Made by a program: the position numbers and the translations under genes. Shown piece by piece: positions 25,576 to 34,064 of a stretch of DNA of 64,000 bases. The stretch is from Rhabdobacter roseus (lineage in GTDB: Bacteria; Bacteroidota; Bacteroidia; Cytophagales; Spirosomataceae), in assembly GCF_014202275.1 (NCBI RefSeq), contig NZ_JACHGF010000002.1, forward strand, positions 558,001 through 622,000, given 5' to 3'. The notes beneath the pieces were generated by a model. It saw only the letters and a list, made by a program, of their open reading frames with translations. It searched no databases and was not told where the DNA came from. Each line of letters begins with the position of its first letter. The first letter of the stretch is position 1.

Positions 25576-26979
25576 CTACCTTTTATCCTTTTTGGGCAGC
25601 ACCTTTCTCAATCCGGGATCATCCAACATGTGTTGCAGTCGTTTGTGATCCGGGTAGGGTATTTGAAAGCCCGGTTTATCGAGGACCGAGGGATCTCCAG
25701 CCTTGAGGTACGCCTCCACATTTTCCGTCTGGATCAACCTGATTTCGTGTTCTTTCCGCATGATCTTATGGTCATTCTTCGTATGCTTCTTATAACTGTT
25801 CAATAGTGCGCATATGAAAAAGAGCGCAGCGAATCGGAGCCCCCACCGGGTACCTGTCCTGTCCCCAAGTACCTCCGGCGCGCGAAGCACAAACCAGGTA
25901 TTGGCCGCCAGACCCAACAAAAGAAAGTCGGTATAACGGGGAGGTAAGTGGAGAAGATTATGGCCCCGGCCGTAAGCCAGAGCCATCCCTTGCATGGCTG
26001 TCCATACCAAACACCCCAGCATCAACAGATCCGTTTTTCCCATGAGTCGACGCCCCAAAAGCATAGGAAGTGCTACCAAAGCGGGTAGCCACATAACACC
26101 ATAGCGCAGGTTGTCTTCGCTAAAAGGCCAGGCCATCACCCGGATGACCGCTTCCATGAATTCCGTGGCGTTTTCAGCGCGCAAGGCTTGGTGGCCCATG
26201 TTATAGGGCATGGTCCAGTACGCCAAGGCTGCCATCAAAACGAGCAGCAAGATGAACCCCATCGATTTGAAAGTCATTTGGCGCTGCACCAAGGCCCTTG
26301 ACCCATACACCGCCGCCACGGCGAGCGGGGTCAGCAGGCCGGAAGCGAGGGTCAGCATGCTCAGCAAAGAGAGACCCAGGATAAGAAAAATCGACCAGCC
26401 TTGGTCAGGCCGGTGGACCGCCAGCGCCAGGGAAGAAAGGGTAAAGACCTGAATGAAATAAAACTGGCTCTGAAAACCAATGAGGATATTCTCCCACGAA
26501 AAGGGCAGCGAGGCTCCGGCCAGGATAACCGCCACCAGCAGCCATCGCACACCCTGAATCTCGCCCTCCTTGTAGAGTAGCCAAAGCAAAAGTAGGGGTG
26601 TGACGGCACTCAGCGGAATATTGAGGCGGGCTTCGTACAAATTATTCCATGAACCGCTCAGCTCGAAGCAGAGAAGGGTCAGCAAACGGGTGGGTAGTAT
26701 ACGGTGCTCATTATGGGCGGCCCACAGATCAGACAAACGCAAAGTACCCTCGGTCCAGGGCTTTAGTAATTTTGCCCATTCGGCATCCCACTGATCCCAA
26801 AAGGGAAGCGCCACGGCATACTGCTCGACATAATACCAGCGCGAAACGACAATGATCGACGCTCCGAAAATAAACAGAAAAATCCACTTCGGTTTCGTCC
26901 CTGCGGGCTGTCCCTGGGTCGTAGTAGCAGGCGTAATGGGTTTGGGGCGGCGCTGACTTTCGGGTCGCAAATCTTTCAT
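25576..26979 (-). CDS. Polytopic membrane protein, possibly GT-C-like
   Basis: The 467-residue product has a basic, Pro-rich N-terminus, then about ten membrane helices. A short loop after the first helix carries PFWDQWDAEW and later HNEHRILPTRLL. An acidic pair in the first outer loop is how GT-C glycosyltransferases place their catalytic residues. The charged C-terminal 60 residues are soluble. Large membrane proteins with the WDQWD and NEHR blocks occur in many bacteria and are mostly unassigned. Donor and acceptor cannot be inferred. Confidence 0.65.
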   Translation of the reverse strand: MKDLRPESQRRPKPITPATTTQGQPAGTKPKWIFLFIFGASIIVVSRWYYVEQYAVALPFWDQWDAEWAKLLKPWTEGTLRLSDLWAAHNEHRILPTRLLTLLCFELSGSWNNLYEARLNIPLSAVTPLLLLWLLYKEGEIQGVRWLLVAVILAGASLPFSWENILIGFQSQFYFIQVFTLSSLALAVHRPDQGWSIFLILGLSLLSMLTLASGLLTPLAVAAVYGSRALVQRQMTFKSMGFILLLVLMAALAYWTMPYNMGHQALRAENATEFMEAVIRVMAWPFSEDNLRYGVMWLPALVALPMLLGRRLMGKTDLLMLGCLVWTAMQGMALAYGRGHNLLHLPPRYTDFLLLGLAANTWFVLRAPEVLGDRTGTRWGLRFAALFFICALLNSYKKHTKNDHKIMRKEHEIRLIQTENVEAYLKAGDPSVLDKPGFQIPYPDHKRLQHMLDDPGLRKVLPKKDKR

Positions 26980-27104
26980 TTTCTAAAATATACCGCTGAT
27001 AACCAGTAAAGTACCTCCTTTTCGCTTTATCGGCAAAAAAGTATATAAAGAGAAAGGAAGGCGCGAATCTACTAGCTTTGTGCCAAACTTCCCCTTCACT
27101 ACCT

Positions 27105-27827
27105 ATGCACCCCAAAGAATGGATGACCATCCCGGTACTACCCTGCCTTTCGCTCGACGAAACGCTGGCCTTCTGGCAAACATTAGGCTACCAAGTGACT
27201 TACCACCAAAAGAGCCCGTATCCGTACGGCGTCGTAGAGCAAGGTGGCTATGCGCTGCACTTTAGGCGGGTGAAAGGTCTGAATCCGGCCCAATCAAACA
27301 GCGGCTGCCTGGTGATGGTTACGGATGTGGAGCGGGTGCACCAGGACTTCTCGCAGCGTCTGCGCGCGCAACTGGGCAAGGTATCTAGCACGGGCCTGCC
27401 GAGGCTATCGCGCATGAGGCCGGGACAGAGCCGCTTTACCGTTACCGACCCGGCTGGCAACTACGTGATCTTCATTAACCTCGGCGAGCAGGATACAAAG
27501 ACCTACCAGGAAGCCGACCATCCGAACCTCAGCCCGCTGCAAAAGGCCATCGCCGTGGCGGTACGCCTGCGGGATTTCAAAAATGATGATCCCGCTGCCG
27601 CCAAGACACTCGATGTCGCGCTTCGGCGCGCCCACGACGAAAGCCGGGTAGATACCGCCCAGGCGCTGCTCATGAGGGCCGAATTAGCCCTCCAGCTGGG
27701 CGATCTGGAGCGTGAACACACCTGCCAGGCCGAGCTCCGCACCCTCCGTCTAAACCCGGACGAAAAGTACCTTTTACAGCATAAACCGGACCTGGCTCCG
27801 CTTCTAGCCAAGTACCTACCGGAGTAA
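27105..27827 (+). CDS. VOC-fold (glyoxalase-like) protein with helical C-terminal extension
   Basis: The 240-residue product has a VOC domain in residues 1-125: VLPCLSLDETLAFWQTLGYQ, EQGGYALHFR, GCLVMVTDV and RFTVTDPAGNYVIFIN. It resembles bleomycin-resistance-like binding proteins more than true glyoxalases. The last 110 residues are helical with a TPR-like ring (AKTLDVALRRAHDESRVDTA, ALLMRAELALQLGDLE), an unusual fusion. The ATG at 27105 is chosen. A TAGCTTTG box lies at 27073-27080. Its last 29 codons are duplicated at 31827. Confidence 0.85.
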   Translation: MHPKEWMTIPVLPCLSLDETLAFWQTLGYQVTYHQKSPYPYGVVEQGGYALHFRRVKGLNPAQSNSGCLVMVTDVERVHQDFSQRLRAQLGKVSSTGLPRLSRMRPGQSRFTVTDPAGNYVIFINLGEQDTKTYQEADHPNLSPLQKAIAVAVRLRDFKNDDPAAAKTLDVALRRAHDESRVDTAQALLMRAELALQLGDLEREHTCQAELRTLRLNPDEKYLLQHKPDLAPLLAKYLPE

Positions 27828-28134
27828 GACGTTTAATCAGGCCCGGGCCATTTACAACCTTTGGCTCTTTAAATGACTCCTTGAAAAAAAATGAAGCCAT
27901 GAAACGATTGGTCCTGGCCCTACTCCTACTGGGCAGCCTAGCTGCCTGCCGCCTTTTTGAGGCTGAGCCCAAAGAACAGGCTGCTATCATTGAGTACTAC
28001 GACTACTCCAAGTGCGGCTTCTGCGGAGGGTGGTTTGTCAAAGTGGGTGAAGCGCGTTACCGCGCCGAAGTACCTCCTCCCTACGACCAAAATAATACGC
28101 TGGTCTGGATTCGGTACCGGCCCGATGAGCGGCC
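27738..28134 (+). repeat. 397-bp direct repeat, copy 1
   Basis: This segment, covering the end of the VOC gene and most of the small lipoprotein gene, is repeated at 31827-32223 with an exact offset of 4,089 bp, no net indels and a modest number of substitutions. Together with copy 2 it brackets the M43 metalloprotease gene. Confidence 0.9.
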
Positions 28135-28162
28135 AAGAGCATGGATTTGCGGGGAAATTTAG
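27899..28162 (+). pseudogene. Truncated copy of the small Cys-rich lipoprotein
   Basis: The frame matches the lipoprotein at 31988 for about 80 residues, from the signal peptide (lipobox LAAC) through CGFCGGWF and RYRAEVPPPYDQ to YRPDERP. It then diverges into RAWICGEI and stops. The loss of the natural end at the repeat boundary (28134) shows that this is the damaged copy. It may still be expressed and lipidated. Confidence 0.75.
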
Positions 28163-28383
28163 TGCAGAAAATAGTATGCTTTGTAGACAAAGAAGGAGTA
28201 ATTTGTATTCATAAACATCTTTCATAACTAATGTTATGGTCTATTTAATTAGGTATATGGACTTTATTTTTTGCTATCAAAAAGCGATAATGCTTTACAA
28301 ATATTGGTAGCTAGGGCAGTTTTCGATAGAGCTAAATAATCGATATTTTATAGTACCGTAAAACTAACTTATTCATCCTCATC

Positions 28384-31300
28384 ATGAAACATATCGCTCT
28401 ACTTTTACTTACTTCCCTAACTATTCGAGTTGCGGCGCAAGCCCCCGTCATTTCTGATAGCCTGCTTCCTTGCGGCGTAACTGACTCTTTCCTTACAAAA
28501 CAGATCGACCCACAGGTATTAAAACAAATGAACTCCCAGTGGGAAGAATATTCCAAACGCTCTACTGCCAAAGGGCGGCTGTCGGCCGAGGATCCTGTAC
28601 TAGTAGTACCTGTCATATTCCATATCGCCCACCGGGGTGAAGCTTTGGGCAGCGGCTCCAACCTATCGGAAGGACGTATTCAAGCGGCCTTGGCAATCCT
28701 GAATAACATATTTAGAGCCCGCGGTAAATATGCCTCTGCCAATGACACACGCATTGAATTTGTGCTGGCCAATTGCTCCGGCATTGACCGAGCCGATGCC
28801 TCCGGGGTACCTAATTTTTTGAATTTAGGAGTCAATTATTACGACTACAATCAAATCCAACAGGTAACAGCCCTCTTTGGCACCTACCAGGACAAGGTTG
28901 TTAATATCTATGTGAGCCACTCGATTTCCGGAGCCTCTGGCTTTGCTTATTATGGCGGAGATATTTTTATTACAACTGGCGAATTTCCAAATGCAACAGG
29001 CTACAATGCCTCGGCTCGGGTTTTTGCTCATGAAATGGGCCATAGCCTATTTTTGCATCATACTTTTCAAGGAGATAATTCCTGTTCGGGCTGCCCAAGC
29101 GAAAATGTGATCTGCCCGGTAAATACTAATCCTCTCACGGATGGAGATCAGGTAGCTGATACCTCTCCCCACCGTGTTCAAGATTTGGGTTTCGACACGC
29201 CCGAGACTGCTTTGAACCCTTGTACGGATGCACCTTTCGGTATTGGCACGATCAGGAACCACATGGCTTATGGTAACAATGCTGATCGTTTCACGCCCGG
29301 GCAAATCGCTCGGATGAGATTCTTTTTAGAAACCTATCTGACTAAGTGGATCTATTCCGATGCCATCCCTACCCCAAACAATCAGCTTTCGTTGTGGTCA
29401 GTGCCAGCTTCCGTCTGTGCTAATTCGTCGGTTACCGTTGGGTTTAATAATAATTCTGGAAGCTCTAATCCGGTATTCCTTATTCAAAAGGGTGATGACG
29501 TGGTTCAGTACGTTGATATTTCTACAAATCCAGCCAGTTTTATCTTTCCCGAGAGTGCATTCGGCTCGATTTATTTTAATCTAAGCAGCGGCAACGATTA
29601 TCGAATACGGGTCGTAGCGGGCTGTAACAGCCAGCTTTCACAAGCCATTCAAGTAAATAATGGTGCAATATATGCCGCTCTTATAGTCGATGCTAACAAC
29701 CAGCTCCTGCCTAACACGGATGATGATCAAAATATTTCTCTTAGTCGTTGCCCTGGTTCATCACTTACGCTGAAAGCTCGGCTAACCAATCTGCAAAATA
29801 ACATTGAGGTTCCCTTACCCGAGTCCGATTTGACCAATTTTACCTATCAATGGACTTTGGATGGAGCCCCTTTGGCAGGAGCTACGGGCATAAGTTACGC
29901 TGCTAGTGGCAATGGCGTTTACCGTTATGCCGTCACGAGCTCTCTTTGTACGAGTCAGAGTAAAACCTCAAAATCCGCTACCCTCAGTTCCAATGCAATG
30001 GCTAGTTCTACTACTAGTGGTGCTTATGGTGGCCGTTTGCCCCTCGAGCGCCAGTGCACAGGGAGTACTGTAAATCTTTATTCGACCTACGCTAGCAACT
30101 CGGCAAGCTATACCTGGTACAAAGATGGCATTGCAATTCCCGGTGAAACCAGGCGCACCTTCATAGCAGGAAACAAGGGCACCTACCGAGTCATAGCTAG
30201 CGATGGATCATGTATCATTTCCGTACCGGGGGATGATGGTGTAGCTCTTAATTTTTCCAGTGTGCTGGAAAATCATATTTTCACTAGAAAGCTTACAACA
30301 AGTGGCTTTATTGAAGTAAAAGACAGCTTGGTTTGTAGAGATTACATGTTTATGTTTGGAGCTGATTTTTGGCCCGAGGGAGCAAACGGACAAAGAACAA
30401 GATGGGCTGAGGGACTTTCCTACCAATGGCTTCGCAATGGGGTTGAGATTCAATCAGCCACTTATCTGAATTATAGTACAAATCTCGAGGGTATTTATAG
30501 TTTAAGGATTCGTCAGGGGACCTGTGAGTCGATCAGTAATAGTAAGAGTCTTTACAAATCAGACAAAGCCCAGAAGCCTGAAATACTGACTCCAACTTCC
30601 TTTGGAAACGGTGTCTCTTACTACCTACATCTGAAATATGCGACAAATCAAGAGTGGTTCAAAGACGATCAGCCCCTCAATAACAGGGATGATAGTTTGT
30701 TGGTTTCCACGCCTGGCGTATACAAGGTCCGCAAAAGTTTTAGTCAATGCGCCATTGACTCCGACCCAGTGCTAGTGAGTTTTGGCAATACACTATCGCC
30801 CATGATTTCAGCCCGGGATTCTGTGCGCTTGGTTTGTAATAGTGCTTCTTCCCCGGCTTTGCTTTATTTGGAGCAAAAATTCTTTCAAAGTACTTCTGGC
30901 TTAAGCTATCGTTGGATGAAGGATGGCATTGATCTGCCCCTTTCTGACCCCTACGCCGATAAGGACACAATCCTTATATTTCAAAATGGAGTATACCAGC
31001 TACGGGTTAGCAATGGGCTCGCAAGTGGAGTTTCCAATCCCATTAGGGTCAGTTCCGTTAGTAACCAGACAGTTCAACTTTCTTCGCTAAACGGGCAGCT
31101 TACATCCTGCAACGGTACTTCAATCCGTCTTACTTTTCCTTCAACATCCTTAGTCAACCCCGTTCTTACTTGGATGAAAGACGATGTATTAATTCCCGGC
31201 CAATCTAATTCATGGCTCAATGCCCAGCAGTCAGGAATTTACACGGCTTCTTATCAGGGCAATGGCTGTACTATTACATCGGAACCCATCCAGGTGACGG

Positions 31301-31782
31301 TGGGTGGCCCGCTTTCTTTGGCCACCCTGACGGGTAGTCAAGCCATCCGGGTCGGCGAGAATGCCAATTTACTCCTTTCATCTACGGTACAGCCTCCATT
31401 CTACTATAAATTATCCGATGGCAGTGAGTATTATCCTCAAACCAATTCTCATACAAGCGTCAAAGCACCTTCTGTTTCCACCACTTACACATTAATCAAT
31501 TTTGGCACACCCTGTGGTCTTGGCAATACGGCGGGCGTAGCACAAATTGATGTAACAAACTGTCTTGCAGGTACCACAAATTACACCCTTAACTCAGGCT
31601 TATGGAGCAATCCATATATTTGGAGCTGTGGCAGCGTGCCAACTGTACTGGATCCAGTGCGCGTAAATTCTGCTCATACCATTTATTTACAAGAGGGTAA
31701 CGAGGCTAGATCTAAAAGTATTGAGTTACAGGGGCAACTGGAGCATGGCAGCAATTCCAATTTACATATAGGCCAAAACTAA
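28384..31782 (+). CDS. Large secreted M43 (cytophagalysin-type) metalloprotease with Ig-like repeats
   Basis: The 1,132-residue product has a signal peptide ending VAAQ. It has a pappalysin-family zinc protease domain with H216-E-M-G-H220 and H226 as zinc ligands and a Met-turn NHMAY (M294), followed by FTPGQIARMR. Paired Cys blocks (NSCSGCPS) fit M43 disulfides. From about residue 330, repeated beta-sandwich units follow, with recurrent YTWYKDG, YQWLRNG and YRWMKDG strands, as in Ig-like modules of Cytophagales surface proteins. The end lacks the usual KLIVNP-type T9SS tail and instead reads GTTNYTLNSGLWSNPYIW ... LHIGQN. The gene has few RRGTACYY words, lower GC, and lies between direct repeats, all consistent with acquisition. 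Confidence 0.88.
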   Translation: MKHIALLLLTSLTIRVAAQAPVISDSLLPCGVTDSFLTKQIDPQVLKQMNSQWEEYSKRSTAKGRLSAEDPVLVVPVIFHIAHRGEALGSGSNLSEGRIQAALAILNNIFRARGKYASANDTRIEFVLANCSGIDRADASGVPNFLNLGVNYYDYNQIQQVTALFGTYQDKVVNIYVSHSISGASGFAYYGGDIFITTGEFPNATGYNASARVFAHEMGHSLFLHHTFQGDNSCSGCPSENVICPVNTNPLTDGDQVADTSPHRVQDLGFDTPETALNPCTDAPFGIGTIRNHMAYGNNADRFTPGQIARMRFFLETYLTKWIYSDAIPTPNNQLSLWSVPASVCANSSVTVGFNNNSGSSNPVFLIQKGDDVVQYVDISTNPASFIFPESAFGSIYFNLSSGNDYRIRVVAGCNSQLSQAIQVNNGAIYAALIVDANNQLLPNTDDDQNISLSRCPGSSLTLKARLTNLQNNIEVPLPESDLTNFTYQWTLDGAPLAGATGISYAASGNGVYRYAVTSSLCTSQSKTSKSATLSSNAMASSTTSGAYGGRLPLERQCTGSTVNLYSTYASNSASYTWYKDGIAIPGETRRTFIAGNKGTYRVIASDGSCIISVPGDDGVALNFSSVLENHIFTRKLTTSGFIEVKDSLVCRDYMFMFGADFWPEGANGQRTRWAEGLSYQWLRNGVEIQSATYLNYSTNLEGIYSLRIRQGTCESISNSKSLYKSDKAQKPEILTPTSFGNGVSYYLHLKYATNQEWFKDDQPLNNRDDSLLVSTPGVYKVRKSFSQCAIDSDPVLVSFGNTLSPMISARDSVRLVCNSASSPALLYLEQKFFQSTSGLSYRWMKDGIDLPLSDPYADKDTILIFQNGVYQLRVSNGLASGVSNPIRVSSVSNQTVQLSSLNGQLTSCNGTSIRLTFPSTSLVNPVLTWMKDDVLIPGQSNSWLNAQQSGIYTASYQGNGCTITSEPIQVTVGGPLSLATLTGSQAIRVGENANLLLSSTVQPPFYYKLSDGSEYYPQTNSHTSVKAPSVSTTYTLINFGTPCGLGNTAGVAQIDVTNCLAGTTNYTLNSGLWSNPYIWSCGSVPTVLDPVRVNSAHTIYLQEGNEARSKSIELQGQLEHGSNSNLHIGQN

Positions 31783-31826
31783 CGAAGCATTTTCATGGGT
31801 TATCATGAAGTAACCACAGTACTAAA

Positions 31827-31916
31827 CGCACCCTTCGCCTAAACCCGGACGAAAAGTACCTTTTACAGCATAAACCGGACCTGGTTCCGCTTCTAGCCAA
31901 GTACCTACCGGAGTAA
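31827..31916 (+). pseudogene. Orphan 3' fragment of the VOC gene
   Basis: The last 29 codons of the VOC-TPR gene are repeated here (RTLRLNPDEKYLLQHKPDLV, then a stop) without any start. It is the left end of direct repeat copy 2 and records the duplication. Confidence 0.85.
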
Positions 31917-32223
31917 GACGTTTGATCAAGCCGGGCCCTTTCCAACCTTTGGCTCTTTAAATGACTCCTTTGGAAAAAAACGAAGCAATGAAACGATTGG
32001 TCCTGGCCCTACTCCTGCTCGGCAGCCTGACGGCCTGCCGCCTTTTCGAGGCTGAGCCTAAAGAACAGGCCGCTACCATTGAGTACTACGACTACTCCAA
32101 ATGCGGCTTCTGCGGAGGGTGGTTTGTCAAAGTGGGGGAAGAACGCTACCGCGCCGAAGTACCTCCTCCTTATGACCAGGAGAATACGCCAGTCTGGATT
32201 CGGTACCGGCCCGATGAACGGCC
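31827..32223 (+). repeat. 397-bp direct repeat, copy 2
   Basis: Second copy of the segment at 27738-28134. This copy continues into the complete lipoprotein end, so it keeps the ancestral right-hand junction while copy 1 keeps the ancestral left-hand junction. Confidence 0.9.
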
Positions 32224-32275
32224 CGGCTATCAGGATATGAACTGGATTACGATCACGTCCATCCGTAAACGGTAG
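31988..32275 (+). CDS. Small Cys-containing lipoprotein (complete copy)
   Basis: The 95-residue product has a lipoprotein signal (MKRLVLALLLLGSLTAC), then a mature part with YYDYSKCGFCGGWFVK and YRAEVPPPYDQ, and ends WITITSIRKR. The C-G-F-C pair could bind metal or form a disulfide, but the protein is too short for a thioredoxin fold. The pattern CGFCGGW occurs in small Bacteroidota lipoproteins of unknown role. The start MKRLV is preferred over an upstream in-frame codon because it gives a canonical signal peptide. Confidence 0.78.
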   Translation: MKRLVLALLLLGSLTACRLFEAEPKEQAATIEYYDYSKCGFCGGWFVKVGEERYRAEVPPPYDQENTPVWIRYRPDERPGYQDMNWITITSIRKR

Positions 32276-32392
32276 GTGATGAGGTACTTGTCCAAAGGTA
32301 CCTCTGAAAATTGGGCTGCTAAAAATTGCAATTATTGATTTTTTATCCTTAATTAGCTTCATTCAATCCCCCACAACCATGCTGCCTTTCCC

Positions 32393-33175
32393 ATGAAAAA
32401 GTACCTGGCACTTTCGCTTTTAGCTTTGACCGCACTGGCTTCCGCCTGCTCAGGTACCCGCGAGGGAAAGCCCCTGGTAGAGCCCAGCACCATCATCAGT
32501 AGTCCCGAAAACTGGCACCAGTACGAAAGGCAGCACGTCAGGTTCTACGAGCAATTTACGGCGTTTGATGCAAAAGGTGAGGAAATACCCAGGGGCGCGT
32601 TCCTGGAGCGTTTGGCGCAGGGCAACTACTACCCCGTGCGGCTCAGGGCGGGCAACGGTTCGTTTCATTACCAGCTGTATAAGCTAAGTCCCTACGATGA
32701 CGACTACGTGCGGGCGGCGGTTCGGCAGACGGGTCAAAATGCCTATGGGTACTTCCAGATGGAAGGAAAAACCTTACCTGACTTTAGCTTTGTAGACCTG
32801 AAAGGGAACGTGTATACCCAGGAGACGCTGCGGGGAAAAACGGTAGTACTGAAGGGGTGGTTTATCAAATGTACCGCCTGCGTGAGAGAAATGCCCGAGC
32901 TGAACCAACTGGTGAAGCAGTACGAAAACCGGGACGATATCCTGTTCCTAAGTCTGGCCTTTGACTCCGAGGAAGACCTGAAAGCCTTTGCCCAAAAAAG
33001 AGCGTTTGATTACGCCATCGTACCGAGTCAGGAAAAGTACCTTAGGGAAGACCTGAATCTGAGTATGTACCCTACTCACATTGTGATCAATAAGCAAGGA
33101 CTGATCACCTACGTCGTCAACGACGTCCGCGAGCTTATACCTCTGCTGGAACGGCAGGTACGGGAAACCAGTTGA
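32393..33175 (+). CDS. TlpA-like thioredoxin-fold lipoprotein
   Basis: The 260-residue product has lipobox SAC (Cys19). Residues 1-115 form an unassigned domain, and from about 125 on there is an AhpC/TlpA-type domain: LPDFSFVDLKGNVYTQETLR, then KGWFIKC160-TAC163-VREMPELN, and a cis-Pro region MYPTHIVINKQG. It is expected to be a periplasmic thiol-disulfide oxidoreductase anchored to a membrane. CTAC replaces the commoner CxPC, which may alter redox potential. The following lipoprotein gene starts 42 bp downstream. Confidence 0.88.
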   Translation: MKKYLALSLLALTALASACSGTREGKPLVEPSTIISSPENWHQYERQHVRFYEQFTAFDAKGEEIPRGAFLERLAQGNYYPVRLRAGNGSFHYQLYKLSPYDDDYVRAAVRQTGQNAYGYFQMEGKTLPDFSFVDLKGNVYTQETLRGKTVVLKGWFIKCTACVREMPELNQLVKQYENRDDILFLSLAFDSEEDLKAFAQKRAFDYAIVPSQEKYLREDLNLSMYPTHIVINKQGLITYVVNDVRELIPLLERQVRETS

Positions 33176-33217
33176 CTTTTTGGACCACAACCTTTTCGTT
33201 ATTAACCCAAGTACCTT

Positions 33218-33694
33218 ATGAAAAAGCTCCTGCTACTTTCCATCATTTCGCTGTGCCTGGGCTGCAAACGGGAAGAAGGGCCGGTCGATACCGCGGCTCG
33301 GGCGGCTGGCAAGTACCTGGTAGAGTACTACGTAGTAGATCAAGACACGCTGTGGTCGGCTCGTGGCATCAACAAGCTCGGCCTAAGCGACTTCCATATA
33401 GAGGTAAGCCGCGTCAGTGCCGATAGCGTCCTGATCACCCATCGCTCCGTCCGGAATGGATCCTCTTCGGGCTTTGGGGTGTATTCCCGCATTCAGGAAG
33501 TGGACGGTATTTTTCAGCTGGCCAATAAAATAAATTCTCACTACCTGCACGAAAGTACCATCGCCGGAGGTGTTTTTTACGAGCGTTCGGTGAATATGAA
33601 CGCAGATTCGCTGCTGAAAAGATGGGAATATGATTCGCTCAAAAGTCCGTATGAAATACCGCTTCGGGAAGTGATTCTATCGGCCCGAAAGTAG
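33218..33694 (+). CDS. Small lipoprotein of unknown function
   Basis: The 158-residue product has a lipobox LGC (Cys16) and a beta-rich mature domain (AAGKYLVEYYVVDQDTLWSA, DFHIEVSRVSADSVLI), with a rhythm like small lipocalin/fatty-acid-binding barrels of Bacteroidota. No catalytic residues stand out. It follows the TlpA-like lipoprotein gene and is probably in one transcript. Function is unknown. Confidence 0.75.
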   Translation: MKKLLLLSIISLCLGCKREEGPVDTAARAAGKYLVEYYVVDQDTLWSARGINKLGLSDFHIEVSRVSADSVLITHRSVRNGSSSGFGVYSRIQEVDGIFQLANKINSHYLHESTIAGGVFYERSVNMNADSLLKRWEYDSLKSPYEIPLREVILSARK

Positions 33695-33906
33695 GTCTTC
33701 ACTACCTTTTGAGGCACTTTCTTTTCTGAGTTTCATTCCTCTTCGCCAATCCCTAAAGGTACTCTTATTCCAAAAAAATCTTTAACAAAGTACCCCCGGA
33801 CCGTCCAACCGGGTACCTAGCCCATTACTTGAACATCACTGGCAATTCACCAGCAAGGTACTTTCCAAAGGTACCGGGCGGAGGTAGTTTGAGCTGGTTT
33901 GAATTG

Positions 33907-34014
33907 GAGCTGGTTCGTGTTTGACTTTGTGCTGGTTCGCGTTTGACTTTCGAGCTGGTTCGCGTTTGACTTTCGAGCTGGTTCGCGTTTGACTTTCGAG
34001 CTGGTTCGCGTTTG
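33907..34014 (+). repeat. 23-bp tandem repeat, about five copies
   Basis: The unit GAGCTGGTTCGCGTTTGACT plus TTC repeats at 33907, 33930 (one base short), 33952, 33975 and 33998 (partial). The last unit runs into GCGTTTGCAACGC. The middle copies are identical, implying recent expansion. Confidence 0.9.
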
Positions 34015-34052
34015 CAACGCGAACCCACCGCGCCTTGCGTTTGTAACGCAAC
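34005..34052 (+). repeat. Dispersed intergenic repeat, copy C
   Basis: GTTCGCGTTTGCAACGCGAA, then CCTTGCGTTTGTAACGCAAC, are two self-complementary GCGTTTG-AACGC cores like the one at 14264-14276. A weaker relative (AACGCAAGGCCCGTGGCTTT) lies at 38089. The tandem array next to it seems to have grown from the same sequence. Confidence 0.55.
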
Positions 34053-34064
34053 TTGAAAGTACCC

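Larger units (their letters stand above)
33695..34064. other. 370-bp spacer with tandem and dispersed repeats
   Basis: The stretch between the lipoprotein and the convergent AraC-type gene has several GTAC words, a 23-bp tandem array and a copy of the GCGTTTGCAACGC element. Apparent minus-strand frames of 67-93 codons are translations of the tandem array in different frames and are not genes. Confidence 0.75.
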
